Source: Streptomyces violaceoruber
GTDB lineage: Bacteria > Actinomycetota > Actinomycetes > Streptomycetales > Streptomycetaceae
Direction of reading: 5' to 3'
Assembly (NCBI GenBank): GCA_000720805.1
Contig: JODI01000014.1
Location: 124,001 to 188,000 of the forward strand
DNA: 64,000 nt
In this document: piece by piece, positions 49,775 to 58,458 of the stretch
Layout of the letters: the number at the start of each line of letters is the position of its first letter
Numbering within the stretch: the first letter of the stretch is position 1
Program-made: the position numbers and the translations under genes
Notes under the pieces: generated by a model
What the model saw: the letters and a program-made list of their open reading frames with translations, nothing else
Databases searched by the model: none
Told to the model about the DNA's origin: nothing

Positions 49775-51270
49775 CGTACCGCAATCCGGTCCTCGACGCC
49801 GACTGGTCCGACCCGGACGTCGTCCGCGTCGGCGACGACTTCTACCTCACCGCATCCAGCTTCGGCCGCGCCCCCGGCCTGCCGCTGCTGCACTCCCGCG
49901 ACCTGGTGAACTGGACCCTGATCGGCCACGCCCTCGAACGGCTGGAACCGGCGGCCGAGTTCCGGACTCCGCGCCACGACTGCGGAGTCTGGGCCCCCTC
50001 CATCCGCCACCACGACGACCGCTTCTGGATCTTCTGGGGCGACCCAGACCAGGGCATCTTCCAGATCAACGCGCCTGATGCCCGCGGCCCGTGGACCCGC
50101 CCGCACCTGGTGAAGGAGGGCAAGGGTCTGATCGACCCGTGTCCCCTGTGGGACGACGAGAGCGGCGAGGCCTACCTCGTGCACGCCTGGGCCAAGTCCC
50201 GCTCCGGCATCAAGAACCGCCTCACCGGCCACCGTATGCACCCCGACGGCACGTCACTCCTCGACGAGGGCAAGGTGATCGTCGACGGGGACCGCATCCC
50301 CGGCTGGTTCACCCTCGAGGGCCCCAAGCTCTACCGGCACGACGGCTGGTTCTGGATCCTCGCCCCCGCCGGGAGCGTGGAGACCGGCTGGCAGGGCGCG
50401 TTCCGCTCGCGCGGCTTCTTCGGGCCGTACGAGGAGAAGATCGTCCTGGAACAGAAGGACACCGACGTCAACGGGCCCCACCAGGGCGGCTGGGTGCGCA
50501 CCCCGTCCGGCGAGGACTGGTTCCTGCACTTCCAGCAGCGGGGTGCCTACGGGCGTGTGGTCCACCTCCAGCCGATGCGATGGAGCTCGGACGGCTGGCC
50601 GGTGATCGGTGCCGACGGTGCCCCCGTCGCCGTGCACGACGAGCCCGACCTGCCACCGCAGCCGGCCGCCGCCCCGGCCACCGACGACGACTTCCCCGGC
50701 GGACGCTTCGGCCGCCAGTGGTCGTGGACCGCCAACCCGCAGGACGGCTGGGCCACCCAGCACTCCGGTGACGGCCTCAGGCTGTCCTGCGTCCGCTCGG
50801 CAGACGCGCACGACCTGCGCAAACTGCCGAACGTCCTCACCCAGCGGCTGCCGGGCACCCCGGCCGCCGTCGAGGTGGACCTGACCCTGCACGGCGAGGA
50901 GCCGGGAGCGCGGGCCGGACTCGCGGTCCTCGGGGACGCCTTCAGCTGGATCGGACTCCAGCGGGGCGCCGACGGCACGGTCCACCTCGTCCACCGGTTC
51001 GCCGAAGCCGTCGCGGAGCGGGAACGCGACGCCGACCACCCGCGTCTCGCACCCGAGGGCCGGGCCCGGCTCCGTATCGAGATCGGCGCGGGAGCGCGCT
51101 GCCGCTTCCTCTACGACGTCGGCGAGGGCTTCAGGCCGTCGGGTCCCGTCTTCGCCGCCACCCCCTGGCGCTGGGTGGGCGCCCTGCTCGGACTGTTCGC
51201 CCTCGCCCCCACCGGACCGGGCCACGCCGGCGCGGCGAGCTTCGAGACATTCCGGATCACCCCTTCCTGA
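49771..51270 (+). CDS. GH43-family glycoside hydrolase (arabinofuranosidase/xylosidase type)
   Basis: A 499-residue five-bladed propeller enzyme plus a C-terminal beta-sandwich (from about residue 305). The GH43 triad is visible: base Asp14 in WSDPDVVRVGDDFYL, pKa Asp in GLIDPCPLWDD, and acid Glu in FTLEGPKLYRHDGWFWI. There is no signal peptide, so it acts inside the cell on imported oligosaccharides, such as arabinose side chains of rhamnogalacturonan. The GTG start overlaps the DUF6807 stop. Confidence 0.9.
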   Translation: MTYRNPVLDADWSDPDVVRVGDDFYLTASSFGRAPGLPLLHSRDLVNWTLIGHALERLEPAAEFRTPRHDCGVWAPSIRHHDDRFWIFWGDPDQGIFQINAPDARGPWTRPHLVKEGKGLIDPCPLWDDESGEAYLVHAWAKSRSGIKNRLTGHRMHPDGTSLLDEGKVIVDGDRIPGWFTLEGPKLYRHDGWFWILAPAGSVETGWQGAFRSRGFFGPYEEKIVLEQKDTDVNGPHQGGWVRTPSGEDWFLHFQQRGAYGRVVHLQPMRWSSDGWPVIGADGAPVAVHDEPDLPPQPAAAPATDDDFPGGRFGRQWSWTANPQDGWATQHSGDGLRLSCVRSADAHDLRKLPNVLTQRLPGTPAAVEVDLTLHGEEPGARAGLAVLGDAFSWIGLQRGADGTVHLVHRFAEAVAERERDADHPRLAPEGRARLRIEIGAGARCRFLYDVGEGFRPSGPVFAATPWRWVGALLGLFALAPTGPGHAGAASFETFRITPS

Positions 51271-51321
51271 CCCACGTCGACCCACGCACCGCACGACACC
51301 CGTACGCCTTTGGGAGCCGCA

Positions 51322-53328
51322 ATGACGCACCTCCATGGCAAGCGCTTGCCGAGCCTTGGTCCCGGCAGAGTCCTGGCCACCGTCGTGGGCCTGGTCGCCG
51401 CCCTCGCCCTCGGGGCGATCGGGGAAGCGAGGGCCGTACCCGCCTTCCAGCCCCGGACGCCGGCCGCCGAGCAGACCCCGACCGTGGCCGCGGACCGCTG
51501 GACCGACCGGCCGCACGGTTTCGCCTCCCTCGACGGCGGCACCACCGGCGGCGCGGCAGGCAAGGTCGTGACGGTCACCGACCAGGCCGCGCTCGCGACG
51601 TACGCGGCGGCCGAGGAGCCGTACGTCATCCGGGTGGCGGGCTCGATCGCCGTCGAGCCGTTCGGCTCGGACATCGTCGTGGCCTCGGACAAGACCATCA
51701 TCGGCGTGGGCGACACCGGTGAGATCGTGCACGGGGAACTCCACCTGAACCCCGGCACCCACAACGTGATCATCCGCAATCTGACGATCCGGGACTCGGC
51801 GATCGCGGGCAACTGGGACTGCAAGGACACCGACTTCGACGGCATCCAGATGGACACCGTCCACCACGTGTGGGTCGACCACAACCGCTTCTCGAACATC
51901 TGCGACGGGCAGCTGGACGTCCGCAAGGACAGCGAGTACGTGACCGTCTCGTACAACCGCTTCGAGAACAACAACAAGACCTTCGGCCTCGGTTGGACGA
52001 CCAACGTCAAGACGCAGATCACGATCGACCACAACTGGTTCGCGCACACCAAACAGCGCAACCCCTCGGTCGACAACGCCGCCTACGCGCACCTCTACAA
52101 CAACTACCTGACCGCCCAGGTCGACCCCGGCGATCCGGTGTGGACGTACGGCAACTGGTCGCGCGGCAGAACCAAGATGGTCATCGAGAACAGCTACTAC
52201 CAGGACGTCCAGCACCCTTACCAGGCCGACGCCACCGCGGAGCTGGTGCAGCGCGGATCGATCCTGAGGAACACGACCGGCCGGCACGACGAGTGGGGCA
52301 CCGCCTTCGACCCGCGGGACTTCTACGCCTACCGGCTGGATCCGGCGGCCGCCGTCCCGGCGCTGGTCCGGCGGTTCTCCGGGCCGCAGCAGCGGATCGG
52401 GGTGACCCTGCACGTCCCGGGCGACCACCCCACCGTGCAGGCCGCCGTGGACGCCGTGCCGGACCAGAACTCCGAGACGGTGACGATCGCCGTCGCGCCG
52501 GGCACGTACCGCGCCAAGGTCCACATCCCCGCGACCAAGCCGAACATCGTGCTGCAGGGGACCGGACACGACCGGTCCGACACCGTCATCGTCCACGACA
52601 CGCCGGCCGAGTACGGCGGTTCGACGGGGAGCGCGACCGTGCGGATCGCGGCGAACGACGTCACCGCCCGCAACCTCACCTTCAGCAACGACTTCGACGA
52701 GGCCGCGGTCGAGCTGAAGGGCGAGCAGGCCCTCGCCATGAAGACGACCGGCGACCGGATCGTCTTCGAGGACACCGCCTTCCTGGGCAACCAGGACACG
52801 CTGATGACCGACAGCCCCAAGCTGGACGTGATCAGCCGGGTCTACATCCGCGACTCGTACATCGAGGGCGATGTCGACTTCGTCTACGGACGCGCGACCA
52901 CCGTCGTCGAGCGGTCCGTCATCCGCGCGCTGAGCCGCGGCTCGGCCACCAACAACGGGTACATCACGGCGGCCTCGACGTGGACGGGCAACCCGTACGG
53001 GTTCCTGATCACCCGGTCGAGGATCGTCAGCGACGCGCCCGCCGGGTCCTTCCACCTCGGCCGGCCCTGGCATCCGGGCGGTGAACCGGAGGCCGTCGCC
53101 CAGGTGCTGATCCGGGACACCGCACTGCCCGCCGCGATCAAGTCCTCCCCGTGGACCGACATGGGCGGCTTCTCGTGGCACGACGCGCGGTTCGCCGAGT
53201 ACCGCAACTACGGGCCGGGCGCGGCCGTGACCGCGGACCGGCCGCAGATGAGCCCTTCGGAGGCGACATCGCACACCGTCGCCGACTACCTCGAAGGCAC
53301 CGACGGCTGGGCGCCGTACGCCCGCTGA
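51322..53328 (+). CDS. Bifunctional pectate lyase (PL1) - pectin methylesterase (CE8) fusion
   Basis: A 668-residue secreted protein with two enzymes in one chain. After a signal peptide comes a PL1 lyase (about residues 60-350): DGIQMDTVHHVWVDHNRFSNICDGQLDVRKDSEYVTVSYN and HNWFAHTKQRNPSVDNAAYAHLYNNY. A CE8 esterase follows (about 370-668): DHPTVQAAVDAVPDQ, FLGNQDTLM, YIEGDVDFVYGRATTVV with the catalytic Asp, and LGRPWHPGG. CE8 removes methyl groups so that PL1 can cut the same chain. ATG 51322 follows GGGAG. Confidence 0.93.
   Translation: MTHLHGKRLPSLGPGRVLATVVGLVAALALGAIGEARAVPAFQPRTPAAEQTPTVAADRWTDRPHGFASLDGGTTGGAAGKVVTVTDQAALATYAAAEEPYVIRVAGSIAVEPFGSDIVVASDKTIIGVGDTGEIVHGELHLNPGTHNVIIRNLTIRDSAIAGNWDCKDTDFDGIQMDTVHHVWVDHNRFSNICDGQLDVRKDSEYVTVSYNRFENNNKTFGLGWTTNVKTQITIDHNWFAHTKQRNPSVDNAAYAHLYNNYLTAQVDPGDPVWTYGNWSRGRTKMVIENSYYQDVQHPYQADATAELVQRGSILRNTTGRHDEWGTAFDPRDFYAYRLDPAAAVPALVRRFSGPQQRIGVTLHVPGDHPTVQAAVDAVPDQNSETVTIAVAPGTYRAKVHIPATKPNIVLQGTGHDRSDTVIVHDTPAEYGGSTGSATVRIAANDVTARNLTFSNDFDEAAVELKGEQALAMKTTGDRIVFEDTAFLGNQDTLMTDSPKLDVISRVYIRDSYIEGDVDFVYGRATTVVERSVIRALSRGSATNNGYITAASTWTGNPYGFLITRSRIVSDAPAGSFHLGRPWHPGGEPEAVAQVLIRDTALPAAIKSSPWTDMGGFSWHDARFAEYRNYGPGAAVTADRPQMSPSEATSHTVADYLEGTDGWAPYAR
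51337..51350. promoter_or_regulatory. Perfect palindrome GGCAAGCGCTTGCC in the lyase-esterase start
   Basis: This 14-bp palindrome lies 15 bases after the ATG at 51322 and has the same AAGCGCTT core as the sites at 42527 and 44593. A repressor bound here would block early elongation or a nearby promoter. The coding constraint makes the role uncertain. Confidence 0.45.
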
Positions 53329-53399
53329 GTCCGGTGCCGGAACCACAGACCCCCCACAACTTCACAGCTCAGCAGGATCCAGAAGAAGAGAGCCGACCA

Positions 53400-54749
53400 A
53401 TGAAGATCAGCATCCGCAGAAGCAGGCGCGCTGCCATAGCCGTCGCCCTGGGCTCCGTCCTCGCGCTGACCGCCACCGCCTGCGGTGACGACGGCAGCGG
53501 CACGGGCGGCGACAAGGGCGCCGAGGGCAGCGGCAAGGGCAAGATCGTCTTCTGGGACAACAACGGCGGTGTGCGCACCGACATCTGGAAGGAGGTCATC
53601 GCCGACTTCGAGAAGGCGAACCCGGACATCAAGGTCGAGTACGTCGGGATCGCCTCCACCGAGTACCAGTCGAAGGTCGACACCGCCATCCAGGGCGGCG
53701 GCCTGCCGGACGTCGGCGGTGTCGGCGCCGCGATGATCGCGTCGATCGCCGCGCAGAACGCGCTGGAGCCGCTGGACGACCGGCTGTCCAAGTCCTCCCT
53801 GAACGGCAAGCTCAACGAGGACATGGTCAAGTCGCTCAAGGCGGCCGGCGGCCGGGACGACACGCTCTACTCGATCCCGACCTCCGCCAACAACGGTGTC
53901 CTCTACTACCGGACCGACCTGTTCAAGAGGGCCGGCCTGGACGCGCCGACCACCTGGGACAAGTTCTACGACGCCGCGAACAAACTGACCAAGGCGAACA
54001 AGAACGAGTTCGGCTACACCATCCGCGGCGGTGCCGGTTCCATCGCCCAGGCACTGGACGCGATGTACGGGCAGTCCGGCATCACGTCGTTCTGGGACGC
54101 GAGCGGTGAGAAGACCACCGTCAACGACGTGAAGAACGTGGCGGGGCTGGAGAAGTACGCGGCCCTCTACAAGAAGGTCACTCCGGCCGCCGACCTGAAC
54201 AACGACTTCACGAAGATGGTCGCCCAGTGGGATTCCGGCACGATCGGAATGCTGAACCACAACCTGGGCTCCTACCAGGACCATGTGAAGGCGCTCGGCG
54301 TCGACAAGTTCCGCGGTATTCCGCAGCCTACGGGGCCGGGCGGAAAGCGCGTCCAGGTGTCCAACCCGGTCGACGGGCTCGGGCTGTTCAAGGCCTCCAA
54401 GAACAAGGAGGCCGCCTGGAAGTTCATCGAGTTCGCCACGTCGCACGAGGAGAGCTCGAAGTTCAACGAGTCGGCGGGGCAGGTGCCGTCGAACACCGAC
54501 GCGGCGAAGGACGCGTGGATTTCGAAGGCGGAGCCCACGAAGCTGGCGGCGGACGCGCTGAGCGACGGGTCGACCTCGATTGTGCAGCTGCCGTACTACC
54601 TGCCTGACTGGGGCACCATCTCCAAGTCGGACAACGAGCCGAACTTCCAGAAGGTGCTGCTCGGAAAGATGAGCGCGAAGGACTTCCTGGACACGCTCGC
54701 CGAGCAGCTGAACAAGGCGCAGGCGGAGTGGAAGGAACAGAAGAGCTAA
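53400..54749 (+). CDS. Extracellular sugar-binding lipoprotein (pectin island)
   Basis: A 449-residue ABC substrate-binding protein with a lipobox ending in TATAC (Cys about residue 28) and a Gly/Ser/Lys-rich spacer. The type 1 fold starts KIVFWDNNGGVRTDIWKEVIADFEKANPDIKVEYVGIASTEYQSKVDTAI. ATG 53400 follows AGAAGAAGAG. It probably delivers pectin oligosaccharides to the permeases at 44655-46483. It is separated from them by five genes, and a terminator-like hairpin follows. Confidence 0.92.
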   Translation: MKISIRRSRRAAIAVALGSVLALTATACGDDGSGTGGDKGAEGSGKGKIVFWDNNGGVRTDIWKEVIADFEKANPDIKVEYVGIASTEYQSKVDTAIQGGGLPDVGGVGAAMIASIAAQNALEPLDDRLSKSSLNGKLNEDMVKSLKAAGGRDDTLYSIPTSANNGVLYYRTDLFKRAGLDAPTTWDKFYDAANKLTKANKNEFGYTIRGGAGSIAQALDAMYGQSGITSFWDASGEKTTVNDVKNVAGLEKYAALYKKVTPAADLNNDFTKMVAQWDSGTIGMLNHNLGSYQDHVKALGVDKFRGIPQPTGPGGKRVQVSNPVDGLGLFKASKNKEAAWKFIEFATSHEESSKFNESAGQVPSNTDAAKDAWISKAEPTKLAADALSDGSTSIVQLPYYLPDWGTISKSDNEPNFQKVLLGKMSAKDFLDTLAEQLNKAQAEWKEQKS

Positions 54750-54781
54750 GAGCTCTCCTCTGGTCGGCACATCAAGCACAG

Positions 54782-54806
54782 CCCCGCGCCCCTTTGGGGC
54801 GCGGGG
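54782..54806. terminator. Terminator / Streptomyces-type GC palindromic repeat
   Basis: CCCCGCGCCCC and its exact complement form an 11-bp stem with loop TTT, 32 bp after the binding-protein stop. Near-identical palindromes are scattered through Streptomyces intergenic regions, so this may be both a repeat element and a terminator. Confidence 0.75.
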
Positions 54807-54865
54807 GGCACCATCCATGTGAAAGGCCCTCTATCTCGCACCACCATTGAGAAAGGCACACCGTC

Positions 54866-55672
54866 GTGTCACTCACCCGCAGACAGGTCACCACCGCGGC
54901 TCTTGCCGCTGTTCCGCTGGCCGTCGGTTCGACGGCACCCGCGTTCGCGACGTCGGGAAAGCGTCGCAGGATCAGCACGGTCTATATCGCCGGTGACTCC
55001 ACCGCCGCCCAGAAGTACGCCGACGCCGCCCCCGAAACCGGCTGGGGCATGGCACTTCCGTTCTTTCTGCAGCCGGACCGGCCCGTTGCCAACCACGCGG
55101 TGAACGGCAGGAGTTCGAAGAGCTTCATCGACGAGGGCCGGCTCGACGCCATTCTCGGCGCCATTCGACCGGGTGACTTCCTGGTCATCCAGTTCGGGCA
55201 CAACGACGAGAAGGCGGAAGACCCCACTCGTTACACGGAGCCCTGGACGACGTACCAGGAACACCTGCGCCAGTACATCGAGGGCGCGCGGGCCCGTGGC
55301 GCCCGGCCGGTGCTCGCCACCTCCGTCGAGCGCAGGAAGTTCGACACGAGCGGCAACGCCGTGCCGACCCACGGCGACTATCCGGCGGCAATGCGTGCGC
55401 TCGCCCGGGAGGAAGGCGTCGCTCTGCTCGACATCCAGGCCCTGTCGCTCGCGCTGTGGCAGGAGCTGGGGGTCGAGAAGACGAAGACATACTTCAACTG
55501 GACCGCGACCGAGCAGGACAACACGCACTTCAACCCGCCGGGCGCGATCGCGGTGGCCCGGCTGGTGGCTCAGGAACTGTTGCGCACGCGGGTACTGGCC
55601 CCGCGGGACGTCCGTCGGCTGTACGACGAGATCCCCGAGTCCTGGATCACCTGGCCGCAGGCCGCCGCGTAA
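54866..55672 (+). CDS. Rhamnogalacturonan acetylesterase (SGNH, CE12 type)
   Basis: A 268-residue secreted SGNH hydrolase with a Tat-like signal (SLTRRQVTTAALAAVPLAVG). Block I is YIAGDSTAAQKY (catalytic Ser), block II has NHAVNGRSSKSF, block III is IQFGHNDEK, and block V is DNTHFNPPGA with the catalytic Asp-x-x-His. The GDST and GHND forms are typical of CE12 enzymes, which strip acetyl groups from rhamnogalacturonan backbones. GTG 54866 follows GAAAGG. Confidence 0.92.
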   Translation: MSLTRRQVTTAALAAVPLAVGSTAPAFATSGKRRRISTVYIAGDSTAAQKYADAAPETGWGMALPFFLQPDRPVANHAVNGRSSKSFIDEGRLDAILGAIRPGDFLVIQFGHNDEKAEDPTRYTEPWTTYQEHLRQYIEGARARGARPVLATSVERRKFDTSGNAVPTHGDYPAAMRALAREEGVALLDIQALSLALWQELGVEKTKTYFNWTATEQDNTHFNPPGAIAVARLVAQELLRTRVLAPRDVRRLYDEIPESWITWPQAAA

Positions 55673-55703
55673 CCATCCGCCGATCCGAAAAGAGAGCCGC
55701 ACC

Positions 55704-57020
55704 ATGAACACACACAAATGGCATGGGCATGCCACAAGAATCGCCCTGGTGGGCTGCACCGCCCTCGCCCTGACGGCCGTCGGCCCCGCCGCCGCCCAGG
55801 CCCAGCCCCGCGACCTGGCCCGGCAGACCCTCGCCGCGAACGACGGCTGGGCCTCGTACGGGACGGGAACCACGGGCGGTGCCGCAGCCGACGCCCAGCA
55901 CGTCTACACCGTGACCACCTGGGCCGAGTTCAAGGCCGCCCTCGCCGCCGGCGGCAGCGCACCGAAGATCATCAAGGTGAAGGGGACGATCGACGCCGTC
56001 TCGGAGGGCTGCGACGCGTTCGCCGCGCCGGGCTACGACTTCGACGCCTACCTGGAGAAGTACTCGCCCGAGAAGTGGGGCCTCGACACCGACCTGAGCG
56101 CCGAGCCCGACGACAGTCCCGAGGGGCTGCGACGGACCTCGGCCGCCGCTCAGGACCAGGCCATCAAGGCGAACATCCCCGCCAACACCACCATCATCGG
56201 CATCGGCAGGAACGCCGGCTTCAAGGGAGCCAGCCTCCAGATCAAGGCCGTGGACAACGTGATCGTCCGCAACCTCGCCTTCGAGAGCCCGATCGACTGC
56301 TTCCCGCAGTGGGACCCCACCGACGGTGCGAACGGCAACTGGAACTCCGAGTACGACACCGCCGTCGTCTACGGCTCGACGCATGTGTGGCTGGACCACA
56401 ACACCTTCACCGACGGCAGCCACCCCGACAGCGCGGCCCCGACGTACTTCGGGATGCTCTACCAGCAGCACGACGGCGAACTGGACGTCGTCCGCGGCGC
56501 CGACTACGTCACCGCCTCCTGGAACGTCTTCACCGAGCACGACAAGACGATCCTCATCGGCAACAGCGACAGCGAGTCCACGGCGGCGGGCGACCGGGGC
56601 CACCTCAAGGTCACCTTCCACCACAACCTGTTCTCGAACCTGGTCGAGCGCGCGCCCAGGGTCCGCTTCGGGCAGGTCGACTCGTACAACAACCACTTCG
56701 TGGCCGGTGACGGCTACTCCTACAGCTACGGCATCGGCAAGGAGTCCCGACTCGTCGCCGAGCACAACGCGTTCACGCTGCCCGCCTCGGCCAGCGCGGC
56801 GAAGGTGCTGAAGAAGTGGAGCGAGGCGCCCGTCACCGCCGCCGACAACCAGGTCAACGGCAAGCCCGTCGACCTGATCGCCGTGCACAACGCGGAGATC
56901 CCCGCCGAGACCCTCCAGTCGGGCGCGGGCTGGACGCCGACCCTGCGCACCAAGGTCGACCGGACGACGTGCGTCCCGGCGATCGTCGACCAGGGCGCGG
57001 GCGCCGGCCGACTGCGCTGA
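55704..57020 (+). CDS. Secreted pectate lyase, PL1 family (copy 2)
   Basis: A 438-residue secreted lyase, a close relative of the 46480 enzyme. It has the shared start LAANDGWASYGTGTTGGAAADAQHVYTVTTW, then WLDHNTFTDGSHPDSAAPTYFGMLYQQHDGELDVVRG, VFTEHDKTILIGNSD and ERAPRVRFGQVDSYNNHF. The signal peptide ends near AQAQP. It is followed by a repeat-rich spacer, not a simple terminator. Confidence 0.93.
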   Translation: MNTHKWHGHATRIALVGCTALALTAVGPAAAQAQPRDLARQTLAANDGWASYGTGTTGGAAADAQHVYTVTTWAEFKAALAAGGSAPKIIKVKGTIDAVSEGCDAFAAPGYDFDAYLEKYSPEKWGLDTDLSAEPDDSPEGLRRTSAAAQDQAIKANIPANTTIIGIGRNAGFKGASLQIKAVDNVIVRNLAFESPIDCFPQWDPTDGANGNWNSEYDTAVVYGSTHVWLDHNTFTDGSHPDSAAPTYFGMLYQQHDGELDVVRGADYVTASWNVFTEHDKTILIGNSDSESTAAGDRGHLKVTFHHNLFSNLVERAPRVRFGQVDSYNNHFVAGDGYSYSYGIGKESRLVAEHNAFTLPASASAAKVLKKWSEAPVTAADNQVNGKPVDLIAVHNAEIPAETLQSGAGWTPTLRTKVDRTTCVPAIVDQGAGAGRLR

Positions 57021-57065
57021 CGCCCTTGTGCATCGGGCCGGGGCGGACGGGCCGCCCCCCCACGC

Positions 57066-57170
57066 GAGGAACCACCGCCCCGGCCCCCTGCACGTGAGGA
57101 ACGACTGCCCCGGCCCCCGCGCGAGGAACCGCCGCCCCGGCCCCCCACACGAGGAACCATCGCCTCTGGC
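57066..57170 (+). repeat. Degenerate ~28-bp tandem repeats
   Basis: GAGGAAC starts units at 57066, 57096 (changed to GAGGAACG), 57123 and 57151, each followed by a C/G-rich tract resembling CACCGCCCCGGCCCC. The unit length drifts between 27 and 30 bp, so no protein frame is kept. It lies between the lyase and the next esterase. Confidence 0.75.
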
Positions 57171-57180
57171 CCGCGCCCCC

Positions 57181-57304
57181 ACGCAAGGGCCCCGGCTCTT
57201 TCACCCCTGCACGCGAGGAACCACCGCCCGAGCCGTATCCCCACGCAAGGGCCCCGGCCCTTTCACTCCTGCACGCGAGGAACCACCGCCCGAGCCGTAC
57301 CCCC
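57181..57304 (+). repeat. Two 62-bp tandem repeats before the pectinesterase gene
   Basis: 57181-57242 and 57243-57304 are nearly identical 62-bp units starting ACGCAAGGGCCCCGGC, and each contains CACGCGAGGAACCACCGCCC. They differ at only a few bases, so the duplication is recent. The second ends 13 bp before the ATG at 57318. Confidence 0.85.
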
Positions 57305-57317
57305 AAGGAGCACCCGC

Positions 57318-58457
57318 ATGCCCTCGCCCCACCCTCAACTCCCCTTGTCGAGAAGGGGGTTTCTGCTCGCGAGCGCCGGTCTCGGTGTCGGTGCCGCGCT
57401 CGCCGTCGGGTCCCCGGCGTCCGCCCTGGCCGCCGGCCGGCCGCGCCCCTTCGGCCGGTACGGGTCGCCCGCTGCCCGTCTCGGCCCGCAGACCCTCTAC
57501 GTCGACCCGCACGGCCACGGCGACTTCACCTCCGTCCAGGCCGCCGTGACGGCCGCGACCGGCAGCGGGTGGACGCTGGTCCTCGCCCCGGGCGTGTACC
57601 GGGAGACGGTGGCCGTCGACGTCACCCGGACCGAGGCGACCTGGATCGGCGCCTCGGAGGACCCCCGGGACGTAGTGATCGTGTACGACAACGCGGCCGG
57701 CACCCCCAAGCCCGGCGGCGGCACCTACGGCACCACCGGATCGGCCACCACGACCGTGCAGGCCGCCGGCTTCACCGCCCGCTGGATCACCTTCGCCAAC
57801 GACTGGCTGCGCGCCGACCACCCCGGCATCAGCGGCACCCAGGCCGTCGCCATCAAGGTCCAGGGCGACCGCTCGGCCTTCCACCACTGCCGCTTCCTCG
57901 GCCACCAGGACACCCTGTACGCCGACTCGACGGCGCTCACCGCCTTCGCCCGCCAGTACTACTCCCACTGCTACGTCGAGGGCGACGTCGACTTCGTCTT
58001 CGGCCGGGCGACCGCCGTCTACGAGAACTGCCACTTCCGCACCCTGAACCGCACCGACCTGACCGCCGCCCCCTACGGCTTCGTCTTCGCGCCCTCGACG
58101 GCGGGCGCCAACCCGCGCGGCTACCTGGTCGTCCGGGGCCGGATCAGCAGCGAGGCACCCGACGGCTTCTACAAGCTCGCCCGCCCCTGGGTGCCCAGCT
58201 CCGACACCACCGCCCGCCCGATGCTGACCGTCCGCGACACCTGGATGGGCCCCGGCATCGACGCGACCGCGCCCTACACCAACATGTCGGACACCTTCCC
58301 GTGGCAGAACCAGCGGTTCGCCGAGTACCGCGACACCGGGCCGGGAGCACGGATCACGGTTCCGGAGAACCGCCCCCAACTCACGCCCGAACAGGCGAAG
58401 TCGGCGACCCGGGCGGCCTACCTGGGGGACTGGACTCCCTGGAAGGGGGCGCACTGA
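57318..58457 (+). CDS. Secreted pectin methylesterase, CE8 family (copy 1)
   Basis: A 379-residue protein with a twin-arginine signal (SRRGFLLASAGLGVGAALAVG). The CE8 beta-helix motifs are GDFTSVQAAV, GTQAVAIKVQGDRSAFHHCRFLGHQDTLYAD (oxyanion Gln), YVEGDVDFVFGRATAVYE (catalytic Asp) and FYKLARPWVPSSD (the Arg/Trp of LxRPW). It demethylates homogalacturonan. AAGGAG lies 9 bp before the ATG. It is a close paralogue of the next gene. Confidence 0.93.
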   Translation: MPSPHPQLPLSRRGFLLASAGLGVGAALAVGSPASALAAGRPRPFGRYGSPAARLGPQTLYVDPHGHGDFTSVQAAVTAATGSGWTLVLAPGVYRETVAVDVTRTEATWIGASEDPRDVVIVYDNAAGTPKPGGGTYGTTGSATTTVQAAGFTARWITFANDWLRADHPGISGTQAVAIKVQGDRSAFHHCRFLGHQDTLYADSTALTAFARQYYSHCYVEGDVDFVFGRATAVYENCHFRTLNRTDLTAAPYGFVFAPSTAGANPRGYLVVRGRISSEAPDGFYKLARPWVPSSDTTARPMLTVRDTWMGPGIDATAPYTNMSDTFPWQNQRFAEYRDTGPGARITVPENRPQLTPEQAKSATRAAYLGDWTPWKGAH

Positions 58458-58458
58458 G

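Noticed and set aside
50254..53346. A 1030-residue open frame on the minus strand
   Set aside because: It mirrors GH43 and the lyase-esterase fusion, whose catalytic motifs are intact on the plus strand.
57021..57317. CRISPR array at the GAGGAAC repeats
   Set aside because: Unit length varies, the repeats are contiguous rather than spaced by unique spacers of fixed size, and there are no cas genes.
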